Shown here: in pieces, positions 57,111 through 64,000 of the stretch | Layout of the letters: each line of letters begins with the position of its first letter | How positions within the stretch are numbered: position 1 is the first letter of the stretch | Assembly: GCF_900602065.1 (NCBI RefSeq) | Contig: NZ_UWFN01000310.1 | Span: 341,316-405,315, forward strand | Direction: 5' to 3' | Source of the DNA: Pseudomonas viridiflava | GTDB taxonomy: Bacteria; Pseudomonadota; Gammaproteobacteria; Pseudomonadales; Pseudomonadaceae | Length of the DNA: 64,000 nucleotides | Position numbers and translations under genes: made by a program | The notes under the pieces: model-generated | Database searches by the model: none | Told to the model about the DNA's origin: nothing | What the model saw: only the letters and a program-made list of their open reading frames with translations

Positions 57111-58457
57111 TCAACGCACCAGGCAAGGCTGCTTGTTGTTGAACTTCCAGTCCGGAATCAGGAACTGCATGGCGACACCATCATCACGGGCACCCAGGCC
57201 CATGCCTTTGTACAGCTCGTGCGCCTTGTGCACCTGGTCCATATCCAACTCTACCCCCAGGCCCGGTTTCTTCGGAACCTGCACGTTACCACCGACGATT
57301 TGCAGCGGCTCACGGGTCAGGCGCTGGCCGTCCTGCCAGATCCAGTGGGTATCAATGGCGGTGATATCGCCCGGCGCAGCAGCCGCTACATGGGTGAACA
57401 TCGCCAGGGAAATATCGAAGTGGTTGTTGGAGTGCGAGCCCCAGGTGAGGCCCCATTCGTTGCACATTTGTGCCACCCGCACCGAGCCCTGCATGGTCCA
57501 GAAGTGCGGGTCGGCCAATGGAATATCCACGGATTGCAGTTGAATGGCGTGGCCCATCTCACGCCAGTCGGTGGCGATCATGTTGGTCGCGGTTTTCAGG
57601 CCGGTAGCACGGCGGAACTCAGCCATGACTTCACGCCCGGAAAAGCCGTTTTCCGCGCCGCAAGGGTCTTCGGCGTAAGCGAGCACATGATGCTGATCGC
57701 GGCACAGACGAATCGCCTCTTTCAGTGACCAGGCGCCGTTTGGATCCAGCGTGATCCGGGCCTCCGGAAAGCGTTCGGCCAGCGCTGTGACCGCCTCGAT
57801 TTCTGCATCACCGCTGAGTACGCCGCCCTTGAGTTTGAAGTCCTGGAAGCCGTAACGGGCCTGAGCGGCCTCAGCCAGACGTACCACCGCCTCAGGGGTA
57901 AGCGCTTCCTCATGGCGGACGCGGAACCAGTCGTTATCGGCATCCGGTTCCTTGCGGTAGGCCAGATCGGTCTTCCCCTGGTCGCCGACATAGAACAGGT
58001 AACCCAGCATTTTCACTTCATCACGCTGCTGGCCTTCACCGAGCAGGGCTGCGACGGGCACGTCCAGATGCTGACCCAACAAGTCCAGCAGGGCCGCTTC
58101 CAGGGCGGTCACTGCGTGGATGGTGATGCGCAGGTCGAAGGTCTGCAGGCCGCGACCGCCGGAGTCGCGTTCGGCGAAAGTTTTGCGCACGTCGTTGAGG
58201 ATCTTCTGGTAGGTGCCAATCGAACTGCCCACCACCAGTTGGCGAGCGTCTTCCAGCGTCTGGCGGATGCGCTCGCCACCCGGGACTTCGCCGACGCCGG
58301 TGTGTCCGGCGTTGTCTTGCAGGATGACGATGTTGCGAGTGAAGTAAGGGCCGTGCGCGCCGCTGAGGTTCAGCAACATGTCATCGTGGCCGGCGACCGG
58401 TACGACCTGCATGCTGGTAATAACGGGTGCTTTGCTCAGGTTCTGATTCATTGTCAT
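57111..58457 (-). CDS. gudD: Glucarate dehydratase
   Basis: A 448-residue enolase-superfamily enzyme that dehydrates D-glucarate (and idarate) to 5-dehydro-4-deoxyglucarate. The residues line up with E. coli GudD by a constant shift of three: K208 and K210 (DFKLKGG), metal ligands D238 (TLDPNG), E263 (AYAEDP) and N292 (TATNMI), and H342 (GSHSNNHFD). Start ATG at 58457 follows AGGA and gives the standard length; the frame extends further upstream without support. It follows gudP by 28 bases. Confidence 0.95.
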   Translation of the reverse strand: MTMNQNLSKAPVITSMQVVPVAGHDDMLLNLSGAHGPYFTRNIVILQDNAGHTGVGEVPGGERIRQTLEDARQLVVGSSIGTYQKILNDVRKTFAERDSGGRGLQTFDLRITIHAVTALEAALLDLLGQHLDVPVAALLGEGQQRDEVKMLGYLFYVGDQGKTDLAYRKEPDADNDWFRVRHEEALTPEAVVRLAEAAQARYGFQDFKLKGGVLSGDAEIEAVTALAERFPEARITLDPNGAWSLKEAIRLCRDQHHVLAYAEDPCGAENGFSGREVMAEFRRATGLKTATNMIATDWREMGHAIQLQSVDIPLADPHFWTMQGSVRVAQMCNEWGLTWGSHSNNHFDISLAMFTHVAAAAPGDITAIDTHWIWQDGQRLTREPLQIVGGNVQVPKKPGLGVELDMDQVHKAHELYKGMGLGARDDGVAMQFLIPDWKFNNKQPCLVR

Positions 58458-58485
58458 AGGTCCTTTTAATAGTCGTAGCGAGCGA

Positions 58486-59835
58486 TCAAGAGTGGGCAGC
58501 CGTGGGTGCGGTCGGCTCTGCCGGGATCTTGCCGGGCTTCGGGGTGTTGCGTGCAGCGAATACGATGATGGCAGCAATGATTGAGGTTGCGGTCAGTCCA
58601 TAAAGCCCACCCTGAATCGAGCCGGTGTGCTGCTCCAGCAAGCCGAACGTCGTAGGCGCAACGAAACCGCCGAGGTTACCCACCGAGTTGATCAGCGCGA
58701 TCACGGCTGCAGCGATCCGGGCATCCAGATACGCCTGGGGAATCGGCCAGAACAGCGAAGATGCCGACTTGAAGCCTAGTGCAGCGAAGCAGATGGCGAC
58801 AAAGGCGAAGACCGGACTGCCGGTGGTGGACATGAACATCCCGGCAGCTGCAATCAGCAATGCGGCGGCGACCCATGCCTGCTGGCGCTTCCACTTGGCG
58901 GACATGGCGGCGAAAGCGTACATGCCGACAATCGACAGCAACCACGGAATCGAGTTGAACAGTCCGACCTGGATGTCGCTGAGGTCACCCATCTTCTTGA
59001 TGATGCTCGGCAGCCAGAAGGTGGCGGCATAAATCGTCAATTGGATAAAGAAGTAGATCAGACAGAACAGAATGATCTGGCGATCCTTGAGCAGTTTGCC
59101 GATCGACGCTTTGACCGGGTTGGCGGCTTCACGGACGCGTTGCTCTTCATCAATGGCATTGACCAGCGCGTCCTGTTCTTCACGGGTGAGCCATTTGGCA
59201 TCGTGAGGCTTGGAGTCGAGCCAGAACCAGACGAAGGCGCACAGGCAGACGGAAAACATGCCTTCGATGAAGTACATCCACTGCCAGCCTTTCATGCCGA
59301 ACCCGGTGATCTGCAGAAGCAGGCCAGAGAGTGGTCCGGAGATCAGCGAGGCAATCGCAGAGCCGCTGAGGAAGATTGCGATGGCTTTACCGCGCTCAAC
59401 CCCTGGCAGCCAGCGGGTGAAGTAATAGATCACGCCCGGGAAAAAGCCGGCTTCGGCAACGCCCAGCAGAAAACGCAGGATGTAGAAGTGGGTCTCGTTC
59501 TGGATGAAGGCCATGCAGGTGGCAACGACGCCCCAGGTGAACATGATGCGTGTCAGCCAGATACGGGCGCCGACCTTTTGCAGGAGCATGTTGGAGGGAA
59601 CTTCGAAGAGGGCATAACCGATAAAAAACAGGCCGGCACCAAAGCCGTAGGCGGCTGCGCCAATGCCCAGATCTTGTTCCATGTGCGATCGCACGAAGCC
59701 GATGTTTACCCGATCAATGTAGTTGACGATAAACATGATGACGAACAAAGGCAGGATGTGGCGTTTGACCTTGGAAACAGCTGAAACCAATGTCGAATCT
59801 ACCCCATCACCCGCCTGGGTGTTGGACGTGTTCAC
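58486..59835 (-). CDS. gudP: Glucarate/galactarate MFS transporter
   Basis: A 449-residue MFS protein of the anion:cation symporter family. Helix 1 carries FIVNYIDRVNIGFV, the family hallmark, and ALFEVPSNMLLQKVGARIWL is the loop 2-3 motif. It would import D-glucarate for GudD. GTG at 59835 is preferred as start because GGGAG (59844-59848 on the minus strand) precedes it; a GTG 15 bases earlier overlaps that site. First gene of the gud operon, divergent from the FadR regulator. Confidence 0.88.
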   Translation of the reverse strand: MNTSNTQAGDGVDSTLVSAVSKVKRHILPLFVIMFIVNYIDRVNIGFVRSHMEQDLGIGAAAYGFGAGLFFIGYALFEVPSNMLLQKVGARIWLTRIMFTWGVVATCMAFIQNETHFYILRFLLGVAEAGFFPGVIYYFTRWLPGVERGKAIAIFLSGSAIASLISGPLSGLLLQITGFGMKGWQWMYFIEGMFSVCLCAFVWFWLDSKPHDAKWLTREEQDALVNAIDEEQRVREAANPVKASIGKLLKDRQIILFCLIYFFIQLTIYAATFWLPSIIKKMGDLSDIQVGLFNSIPWLLSIVGMYAFAAMSAKWKRQQAWVAAALLIAAAGMFMSTTGSPVFAFVAICFAALGFKSASSLFWPIPQAYLDARIAAAVIALINSVGNLGGFVAPTTFGLLEQHTGSIQGGLYGLTATSIIAAIIVFAARNTPKPGKIPAEPTAPTAAHS

Positions 59836-60165
59836 AGATGAATCTCCCACTCGTTATTTTTATGCGGGTCAGGACAAGCTGCGGGCTTGTGTCGGTAGAC
59901 ATCATACAAGTAGATCGTGGCGGCGCAAGAGGGCAAATCAAGATTTCTTGCAGAGGGTTAGCGAAACCAGTTGTGTCTTATTGCATTGCACAACGGCATG
60001 GACAAGTTGATATAGTTTATAAAAAACTATTTAAAACAATTACATATAGATTAAGTGACTATATTTTCGGGCTGTGACTTGCTGCAGTCTTTTTTATCAG
60101 GATTCGTCTAAACCCGTTGTTTATGGCCTCTGCGGCCAACAAGCAACAGTTTCGGTTTTGCGGTG

Positions 60166-60211
60166 TTGTCATACAAGTTAGACAAGTTGTGGGAGCTTGC
60201 TTGTATGACAA
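60166..60211. promoter_or_regulatory. Paired operator candidates of the FadR-type regulator
   Basis: TTGTCATACAA (60166-60176) and TTGTATGACAA (60201-60211) are each TTGT-N3-ACAA palindromes and together form a 12-bp perfect inverted repeat with a 22-base spacer. Centres are 35 bases apart. FadR-type proteins bind TGT-N-ACA palindromes of this form. A degenerate third copy (CATCATACAAG, 59900-59910) lies closer to gudP. The 462-base gap is otherwise AT-rich and holds no gene. Confidence 0.7.
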
Positions 60212-60297
60212 GTCGCGTGGTGGCGATGCTATGATCGCGCTCAACAGGTGGGCGGCTGGCGCTCACGCGTACTCAATGTTGTTCAGGACCTGTCTCC

Positions 60298-61008
60298 ATG
60301 CAGCAGCCCATACCTCAGCCTTCCAAGCGTCGACCCCACAGTCTGGCTACCGATCTGGTGACCGAACTGAGCCAGCGGATTCTGCTGGGCAAGATCCCGC
60401 CGGGGCAGAAGCTGCCTTCCGAAAACGAGATCGTTCGCGAGCATGGCGTCAGCCGTACGGTGGTGCGCGAGGCGATCTCGAAATTGCAGGCCTCCGGCCT
60501 TGTGGAAACTCACCATGGCGTCGGCACATTCGTCCTTGAACGTACTGACAAGACCGGGTTGCACCTCAAGGTCGAGACTGTTGCCGGGGTTCGAGACATC
60601 ATTGAATTGCGCATCGGCCTCGAAACTCAGGCGGTCGCGCTGGCAGCGATGCGCCGTACTGACGCGCAACTGGCTGCCATGCGTCAGGCGCTGGATGACT
60701 ATCAGGATTTGCTGGCCAAGGAAGACAGCTGCGTTGAGGCTGATCGGCGTTTTCACATGCTCATAGCCGAAGCCACAGGTAATCCGTATTACACGGAAAT
60801 CATGCAGCACCTGGGCAGCGCGATCATTCCTCGCAGTCGGATTGCCGCGAGCGAGCGCGTCGGTGCCAACCTTGCCCATCATGGTTATCTGGCGAATCTT
60901 GAGCACGAAGCGTTGCTCGCTGCGATCCGCCGCCAGGACCCCGATGCCGCGCGCGCGGCGATGTGGACGCATTTGAGCAACAGCCGTGAACGGCTGGCGC
61001 CGGACTAG
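60298..61008 (+). CDS. FadR-family regulator of the glucarate genes
   Basis: A 236-residue GntR/FadR-type regulator: winged helix (GQKLPSENEIVREHGVSRTV, VREAISKLQASGLVETHHGV) and FCD domain with ligand/metal residues (EADRRFHMLIAEATGNPYYT; EHEALLAAIRRQDPDAARAA). It is closely similar to the regulator at 12599-13342. Divergent placing from gudP-gudD and the operator pair support control of glucarate use. AGGAC precedes the ATG. Probably a repressor relieved by a sugar acid. Confidence 0.88.
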   Translation: MQQPIPQPSKRRPHSLATDLVTELSQRILLGKIPPGQKLPSENEIVREHGVSRTVVREAISKLQASGLVETHHGVGTFVLERTDKTGLHLKVETVAGVRDIIELRIGLETQAVALAAMRRTDAQLAAMRQALDDYQDLLAKEDSCVEADRRFHMLIAEATGNPYYTEIMQHLGSAIIPRSRIAASERVGANLAHHGYLANLEHEALLAAIRRQDPDAARAAMWTHLSNSRERLAPD

Positions 61009-61031
61009 CATTTCCGGCCGCGATGCATTGC

Positions 61032-61102
61032 TGTAGGAGCTGCCGCAGGCTGCGAAGCTTTTTCCTGACGTACCGCGATTTCAGCCTGCGGCAACTCCTA
61101 CA
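61032..61102. terminator. REP-type hairpin acting as a convergent terminator
   Basis: Arms 61032-61052 and 61082-61102 (TGTAGGAG-C/T-TGCCGCAGGCTG and complement) match at 20 of 21 positions around a 29-base loop; AAAAAA follows on the plus strand, giving a U-run on the minus. It lies between two convergent genes. The TGTAGGAGCTGCCGCAGGC sequence is a common pseudomonad intergenic repeat. Confidence 0.8.
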
Positions 61103-61114
61103 AAAAACCATGCA

Positions 61115-62278
61115 TTACCTGGAAAGCGCCTGCGCATCCTCCAGCACTTCCATCATCACCGTCGACTGCCAATCGAAATAAGGATTGAAGGTCAGGCGCG
61201 CATGGACCTTATCCGTCTCGCGGTAGCCCCAATCCGAGTACCACGTCTGCTCGCCTGCCAGGCACTTTTGCATGTCCGGCGTTTCCTGGCCGTTCCAGCA
61301 GATGCGTTGTGTGCCGTCCACGCCGTACAGCGGGTTATCCGGGGAGAACAGCAGGCCCATATGTGAAAACTGGCTGATTCGGTATTCGGGAAGATAATCC
61401 TTGCGCACCAATACTCTGGGCGTCTTTGCCGAGTCGGCCGGACTGTCGCCGTACCAGACCAGGCGACTGGCCGGGTTGCTGAAGCGCCGATTGAAGTTGT
61501 CCAGCACGTAGTGAGTGTCCAGCACCGAGTCGTGTTGGGTAATGGCGATAAACACCGGCTTGTCGTAACTGCGTTCGCTCAGCCGGTCTTGTGCCAGCAC
61601 GCTGCTGCGGTAGAACTGCGCAAAGCCGTTAGTGGGGACGTTCAGGTAGCGGACCGGCGTTTGCAGCGGACGCAATGGATCTTTGGGGCTGGCCAGCCAC
61701 GGGCGCGCCCAGGCAATCCACTGCGTTGCCCACGCATAAGCACTGTCGGAACGAAAGGCAGGAGAAAACAGTACCAGCCCGGCAATCTCGTCGTGGTCAT
61801 ACGCGTAATCGAGCACCAGGTTTGCACCCGTCGAGAAACCACCGAGATAAACCTTGGGCACCTCGCGGCTGAGCGTTTGCGCCTGCTCGCGAACCACCTC
61901 CTGCCATTGCGCCAGCGTAACGTCCAGCATGTCGGATGGCTGTGTTCCGTGACCGGGCAGCAGCACCGTGCGGACCAGAAAACCCTCTGCAGCAAGCTTT
62001 GCGCCAATGTCATGAAATGACCAAGGCGAGTCGCCCAAGCCGTGAACCAACAGAATGCCGCCTTTCGCCGGACCTGACGGTCGCCATTCCTGCGGAGCGT
62101 TCCACTGCAACTCGTTGGCATGATCGCTGGTCTGGAAGCTTCGGTGCTGCTGGATCCACTGCAGCGTCAGTTGTCGATAGGCGTCAAAGCTTTGCGTGGG
62201 CTGATCACCGCTGGCTGAAGCACAGGCCTGAAGGGTAAGGAGGGCGGGGAGCAGGCATACGATTCGGTGCTTGGCCAA
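61115..62278 (-). CDS. Lipoprotein alpha/beta hydrolase
   Basis: About 387 residues. A TTG start at 62278 gives a short lipoprotein signal (MAKHRIVCLLPALLTLQAC, Cys19); the frame extends 21 codons further upstream to an ATG, which would give an unusually long signal. Motifs: ILLVHGLGDSPWS, LLPGHGTQPSD, nucleophile YLGGFSTGANLV, acid ITQHDSVLDTHYV and C-terminal histidine ISQFSHMGLLFSP. It belongs to the monoacylglycerol lipase-like hydrolases. Likely anchored to the envelope. Substrate unknown. Confidence 0.82.
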   Translation of the reverse strand: MAKHRIVCLLPALLTLQACASASGDQPTQSFDAYRQLTLQWIQQHRSFQTSDHANELQWNAPQEWRPSGPAKGGILLVHGLGDSPWSFHDIGAKLAAEGFLVRTVLLPGHGTQPSDMLDVTLAQWQEVVREQAQTLSREVPKVYLGGFSTGANLVLDYAYDHDEIAGLVLFSPAFRSDSAYAWATQWIAWARPWLASPKDPLRPLQTPVRYLNVPTNGFAQFYRSSVLAQDRLSERSYDKPVFIAITQHDSVLDTHYVLDNFNRRFSNPASRLVWYGDSPADSAKTPRVLVRKDYLPEYRISQFSHMGLLFSPDNPLYGVDGTQRICWNGQETPDMQKCLAGEQTWYSDWGYRETDKVHARLTFNPYFDWQSTVMMEVLEDAQALSR

Positions 62279-62513
62279 GATCCGGGATTCTCTGTAGCGA
62301 GTGATTGCGAGATGAGCTGCACTTTGCCACGAGCAACGCATTGGCTGCCAGCCTTTGGCGGGTCGTCATCCTGCGAGGTGGGGCAAACGTTTTGTTGCAA
62401 CTGGGACCTCCATCACATTCAGGCGCTCATCGGAAATTTCCTACTGGGTTATCAGGCCAAGGTTTTCCAGGTGCGGCCGTTATTGGATATGACGCCAAGT
62501 GGAGGGCAACGTA

Positions 62514-63185
62514 GTGAATACTAACGGAATCGAAAATGGGCTTAGTTGCTTACAGCAACTGAGTCTGATACGCAGCCAAGTGGCGAGCCCGTCCGGTAAG
62601 AATGCCGAGGTGGAGGAAGTCATTGATTCAGCAGCAATTGAACCAAAGGCGAAGCCGTTTTATGAATACCAAGAAGAACCATGGCTAACAGATCCCGGCT
62701 TTGAACAGGTCTCAAATCGATATTGTTATGTATTTCACAAAGAAATATCGGTCAGGCTTGAGCTTGGTTTGGCAAAATTGGACCACGATAGATTCATGAA
62801 GGAACTGGCCGACACCCATCCGAAGATCGCGAGCAAAAACTTTGGATATACCTTGGACAGAGACGCTGATATAAAAATAATCGATTATGATTCGAGCCTC
62901 ACAGACAATGACCAGCAAGTAGTTGTTGACCTGATGAGCAGACGTGACGGATTTAAAGCCGCGCTGCAGTCGGTAGCCAGAGGGATGATGACGCTCGTCG
63001 ATCATGATAGAGATCGTGAGATCTTTGGCAGTCGATACAACCTGGATATTGATGATTTTCAGTTTGTCATCGACTTTCAAAAGATTTTTAATGTTCCTCT
63101 TGATAAGGTGGGTGAGGAATGGATTTTGCAAATTCAGCGGAATGCTGAACGGCGAGACTCTTCAGATATTTCGGTAGAGGCATAA
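62514..63185 (+). CDS. Hypothetical protein, accessory-type
   Basis: A 223-residue acidic soluble protein (no signal peptide or membrane segment). GTG at 62514 is chosen because GGAGGG (62501-62506) precedes it. The middle reads VSNRYCYVFHKEISVRLELG; DRDREIFGSRYNLDIDDFQF follows. I do not recognise a family. Codon use is more AT-rich than in neighbouring genes, which suggests acquisition. It converges with the last gene; the terminator between overlaps its end. Confidence 0.62.
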   Translation: MNTNGIENGLSCLQQLSLIRSQVASPSGKNAEVEEVIDSAAIEPKAKPFYEYQEEPWLTDPGFEQVSNRYCYVFHKEISVRLELGLAKLDHDRFMKELADTHPKIASKNFGYTLDRDADIKIIDYDSSLTDNDQQVVVDLMSRRDGFKAALQSVARGMMTLVDHDRDREIFGSRYNLDIDDFQFVIDFQKIFNVPLDKVGEEWILQIQRNAERRDSSDISVEA

Positions 63186-63189
63186 AAAA

Positions 63190-63219
63190 GCCCGTCTGGC
63201 GACATCCTGCCAGACGGGC
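63190..63219 (-). terminator. Intrinsic terminator of the last (partial) gene
   Basis: GCCCGTCTGGC (63190-63200) and GCCAGACGGGC (63209-63219) form a perfect 11-bp stem with an 8-base loop. On the minus strand six T follow the hairpin, so it ends the gene that stops at 63235. Confidence 0.9.
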
Positions 63220-63234
63220 ATGGTGTTGGCTTTC

Positions 63235-64000
63235 TTAATTGCGCGGGCGTACCGTTTGTATTAGTCGCTGCGTGCAGATATGCCCTAAGGTAAACGTATG
63301 AGGTGCGTTTACTGTATTTCCGGCAGAATTATTTCCGATCGCATAAACAGCTACCTTGTAATAACTACGCCATGTATTGAATCCTAGATGTTTGTCAACG
63401 AAATCTAATGCTTCCGTTCCGCCGTCGCATCGGCCGAGCTCCACTTTTCGAGAGGCCAGGCCGTTAGTATCACTGGTTAGAAGAAGCTGAGCAGTCGCAT
63501 TATCCTCCTTGTACTTCAGAACAAATAGTGCCACGCCGCCCTCAAGTGGAGCACCTTTAGTATCCGTAAACTTAACCTCAAGAAGCGCCTCCTTGTAAAC
63601 CTGAGTAGCCAGCCATCCTGGCTCCGAATACCCGCTAGGAATTCTGATCACCCCCGGTTCGTCATGCAGATCGTATTTTTTGAGAACCGGATACGATCCA
63701 AAATTCAGTGAGTAGGGAATACTCGTTCCATGCTGCTGATTGCCAGGTGTCACGCGGATGATAAGCTCGGCGCCGGGCTCGAGATTTGAAAATACTTTGC
63801 TCGGCAAATTATGTGCCACCCAGTTACCGTTCTCGTAGTACTCAACCTTCCAGGCTTGTGTGGTTGGATTGCCGCCAGGAAACATGAGGATCACGTCTTG
63901 CCCGCGCTGCGAAACAAATCCGTAATAGTGGACCGGGTACCTGCTGGTCAGCGCGTCATTCAAGCTGTGCAGTTTATCTTCAAGGACGGAAAATTTCGGC
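63235..64000 (-). CDS. C-terminal part of a large unrecognised protein with Ig-like segments
   Basis: The minus-strand frame is open to base 64000, so only the last 255 or so residues are seen; the TTG at 63963 is internal. The visible start (VLEDKLHSLNDALTS) has heptad-like spacing. A beta-rich region follows, including LLEVKFTDTKGAPLEGGVAL and LLTSDTNGLASRKVEL, the pattern of bacterial Ig-like domains in surface proteins. Base composition is AT-rich like the gene beside it. Identity, size and function cannot be determined here. Confidence 0.65.
   Translation of the reverse strand, partial: PKFSVLEDKLHSLNDALTSRYPVHYYGFVSQRGQDVILMFPGGNPTTQAWKVEYYENGNWVAHNLPSKVFSNLEPGAELIIRVTPGNQQHGTSIPYSLNFGSYPVLKKYDLHDEPGVIRIPSGYSEPGWLATQVYKEALLEVKFTDTKGAPLEGGVALFVLKYKEDNATAQLLLTSDTNGLASRKVELGRCDGGTEALDFVDKHLGFNTWRSYYKVAVYAIGNNSAGNTVNAPHTFTLGHICTQRLIQTVRPRN

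Overview
The window is a stretch of Pseudomonas chromosome, most probably from the P. syringae group. This is inferred from the protein content (pseudomonad DUF families DUF1652, DUF4389, DUF4892 and DUF6482, the glucarate genes, a complete type II secretion cluster, a Nit1C nitrilase cluster) and from several families of REP-like hairpins. No rRNA, tRNA, CRISPR array, insertion sequence or prophage was recognised.

Layout. 1-9.5 kb: end of gpsA, a DUF4389 gene, sixA, a lipid-related block (acyl-CoA synthetase, hotdog thioesterase, two alpha/beta hydrolases), a DUF4892 gene, an AI-2E-type permease, an MFS transporter and a small exported protein. 9.8-16.8 kb: a PAS/LuxR regulator, small DUF1652 and DUF6482 genes, a decayed chemotaxis-receptor fragment, a FadR-type regulator with a probable 2-oxoglutarate semialdehyde dehydrogenase, a LysR regulator and a phosphinothricin-type acetyltransferase. 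17.0-19.9 kb: a Tat-exported substrate-binding protein, permease and ATPase of an SsuABC-like importer; the first gene is preceded by an inverted repeat that includes its ribosome binding site. 20.4-23.8 kb: a TetR regulator and a large exported GH3 beta-glucosidase with a PA14 insert. 24.3-35.5 kb: a type II secretion operon (gspE-F-G-H-I-J-K-L-M-N-D) whose secretin is a predicted lipoprotein, flanked by a small exported protein and an exported esterase. 35.6-43.9 kb: the Nit1C cluster, seven co-directional genes divergent from a sigma-54 activator, with a good -24/-12 promoter between them. This cluster has been linked to cyanide assimilation in other pseudomonads. 44.0-48.6 kb: REP elements, a DUF4917 protein with SIR2-like motifs, and a GntR/MFS/amidohydrolase set. 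48.8-56.9 kb: a two-component system, an FNT-family transporter, an acetyltransferase, an exported subtilase with an altered catalytic position, pncA, a 2-hydroxyacid dehydrogenase and a DUF1345 gene. 57.1-61.0 kb: gudD and gudP, divergent from a FadR-type regulator with a pair of palindromic operator candidates. 61.1-64.0 kb: a lipoprotein hydrolase and two unrecognised, AT-richer accessory genes, the last running off the window.

How the parts fit. The glucarate import/dehydration genes near 58 kb and the semialdehyde dehydrogenase near 14 kb could supply the first and last steps of glucarate catabolism to 2-oxoglutarate; the middle dehydratase is not in the window. The GH3 glucosidase and esterase beside the secretion operon are plausible cargo, but this is inferred from position only. 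The Nit1C genes form one transcription unit, although REP elements interrupt it between nitB and nitC and before nitH.
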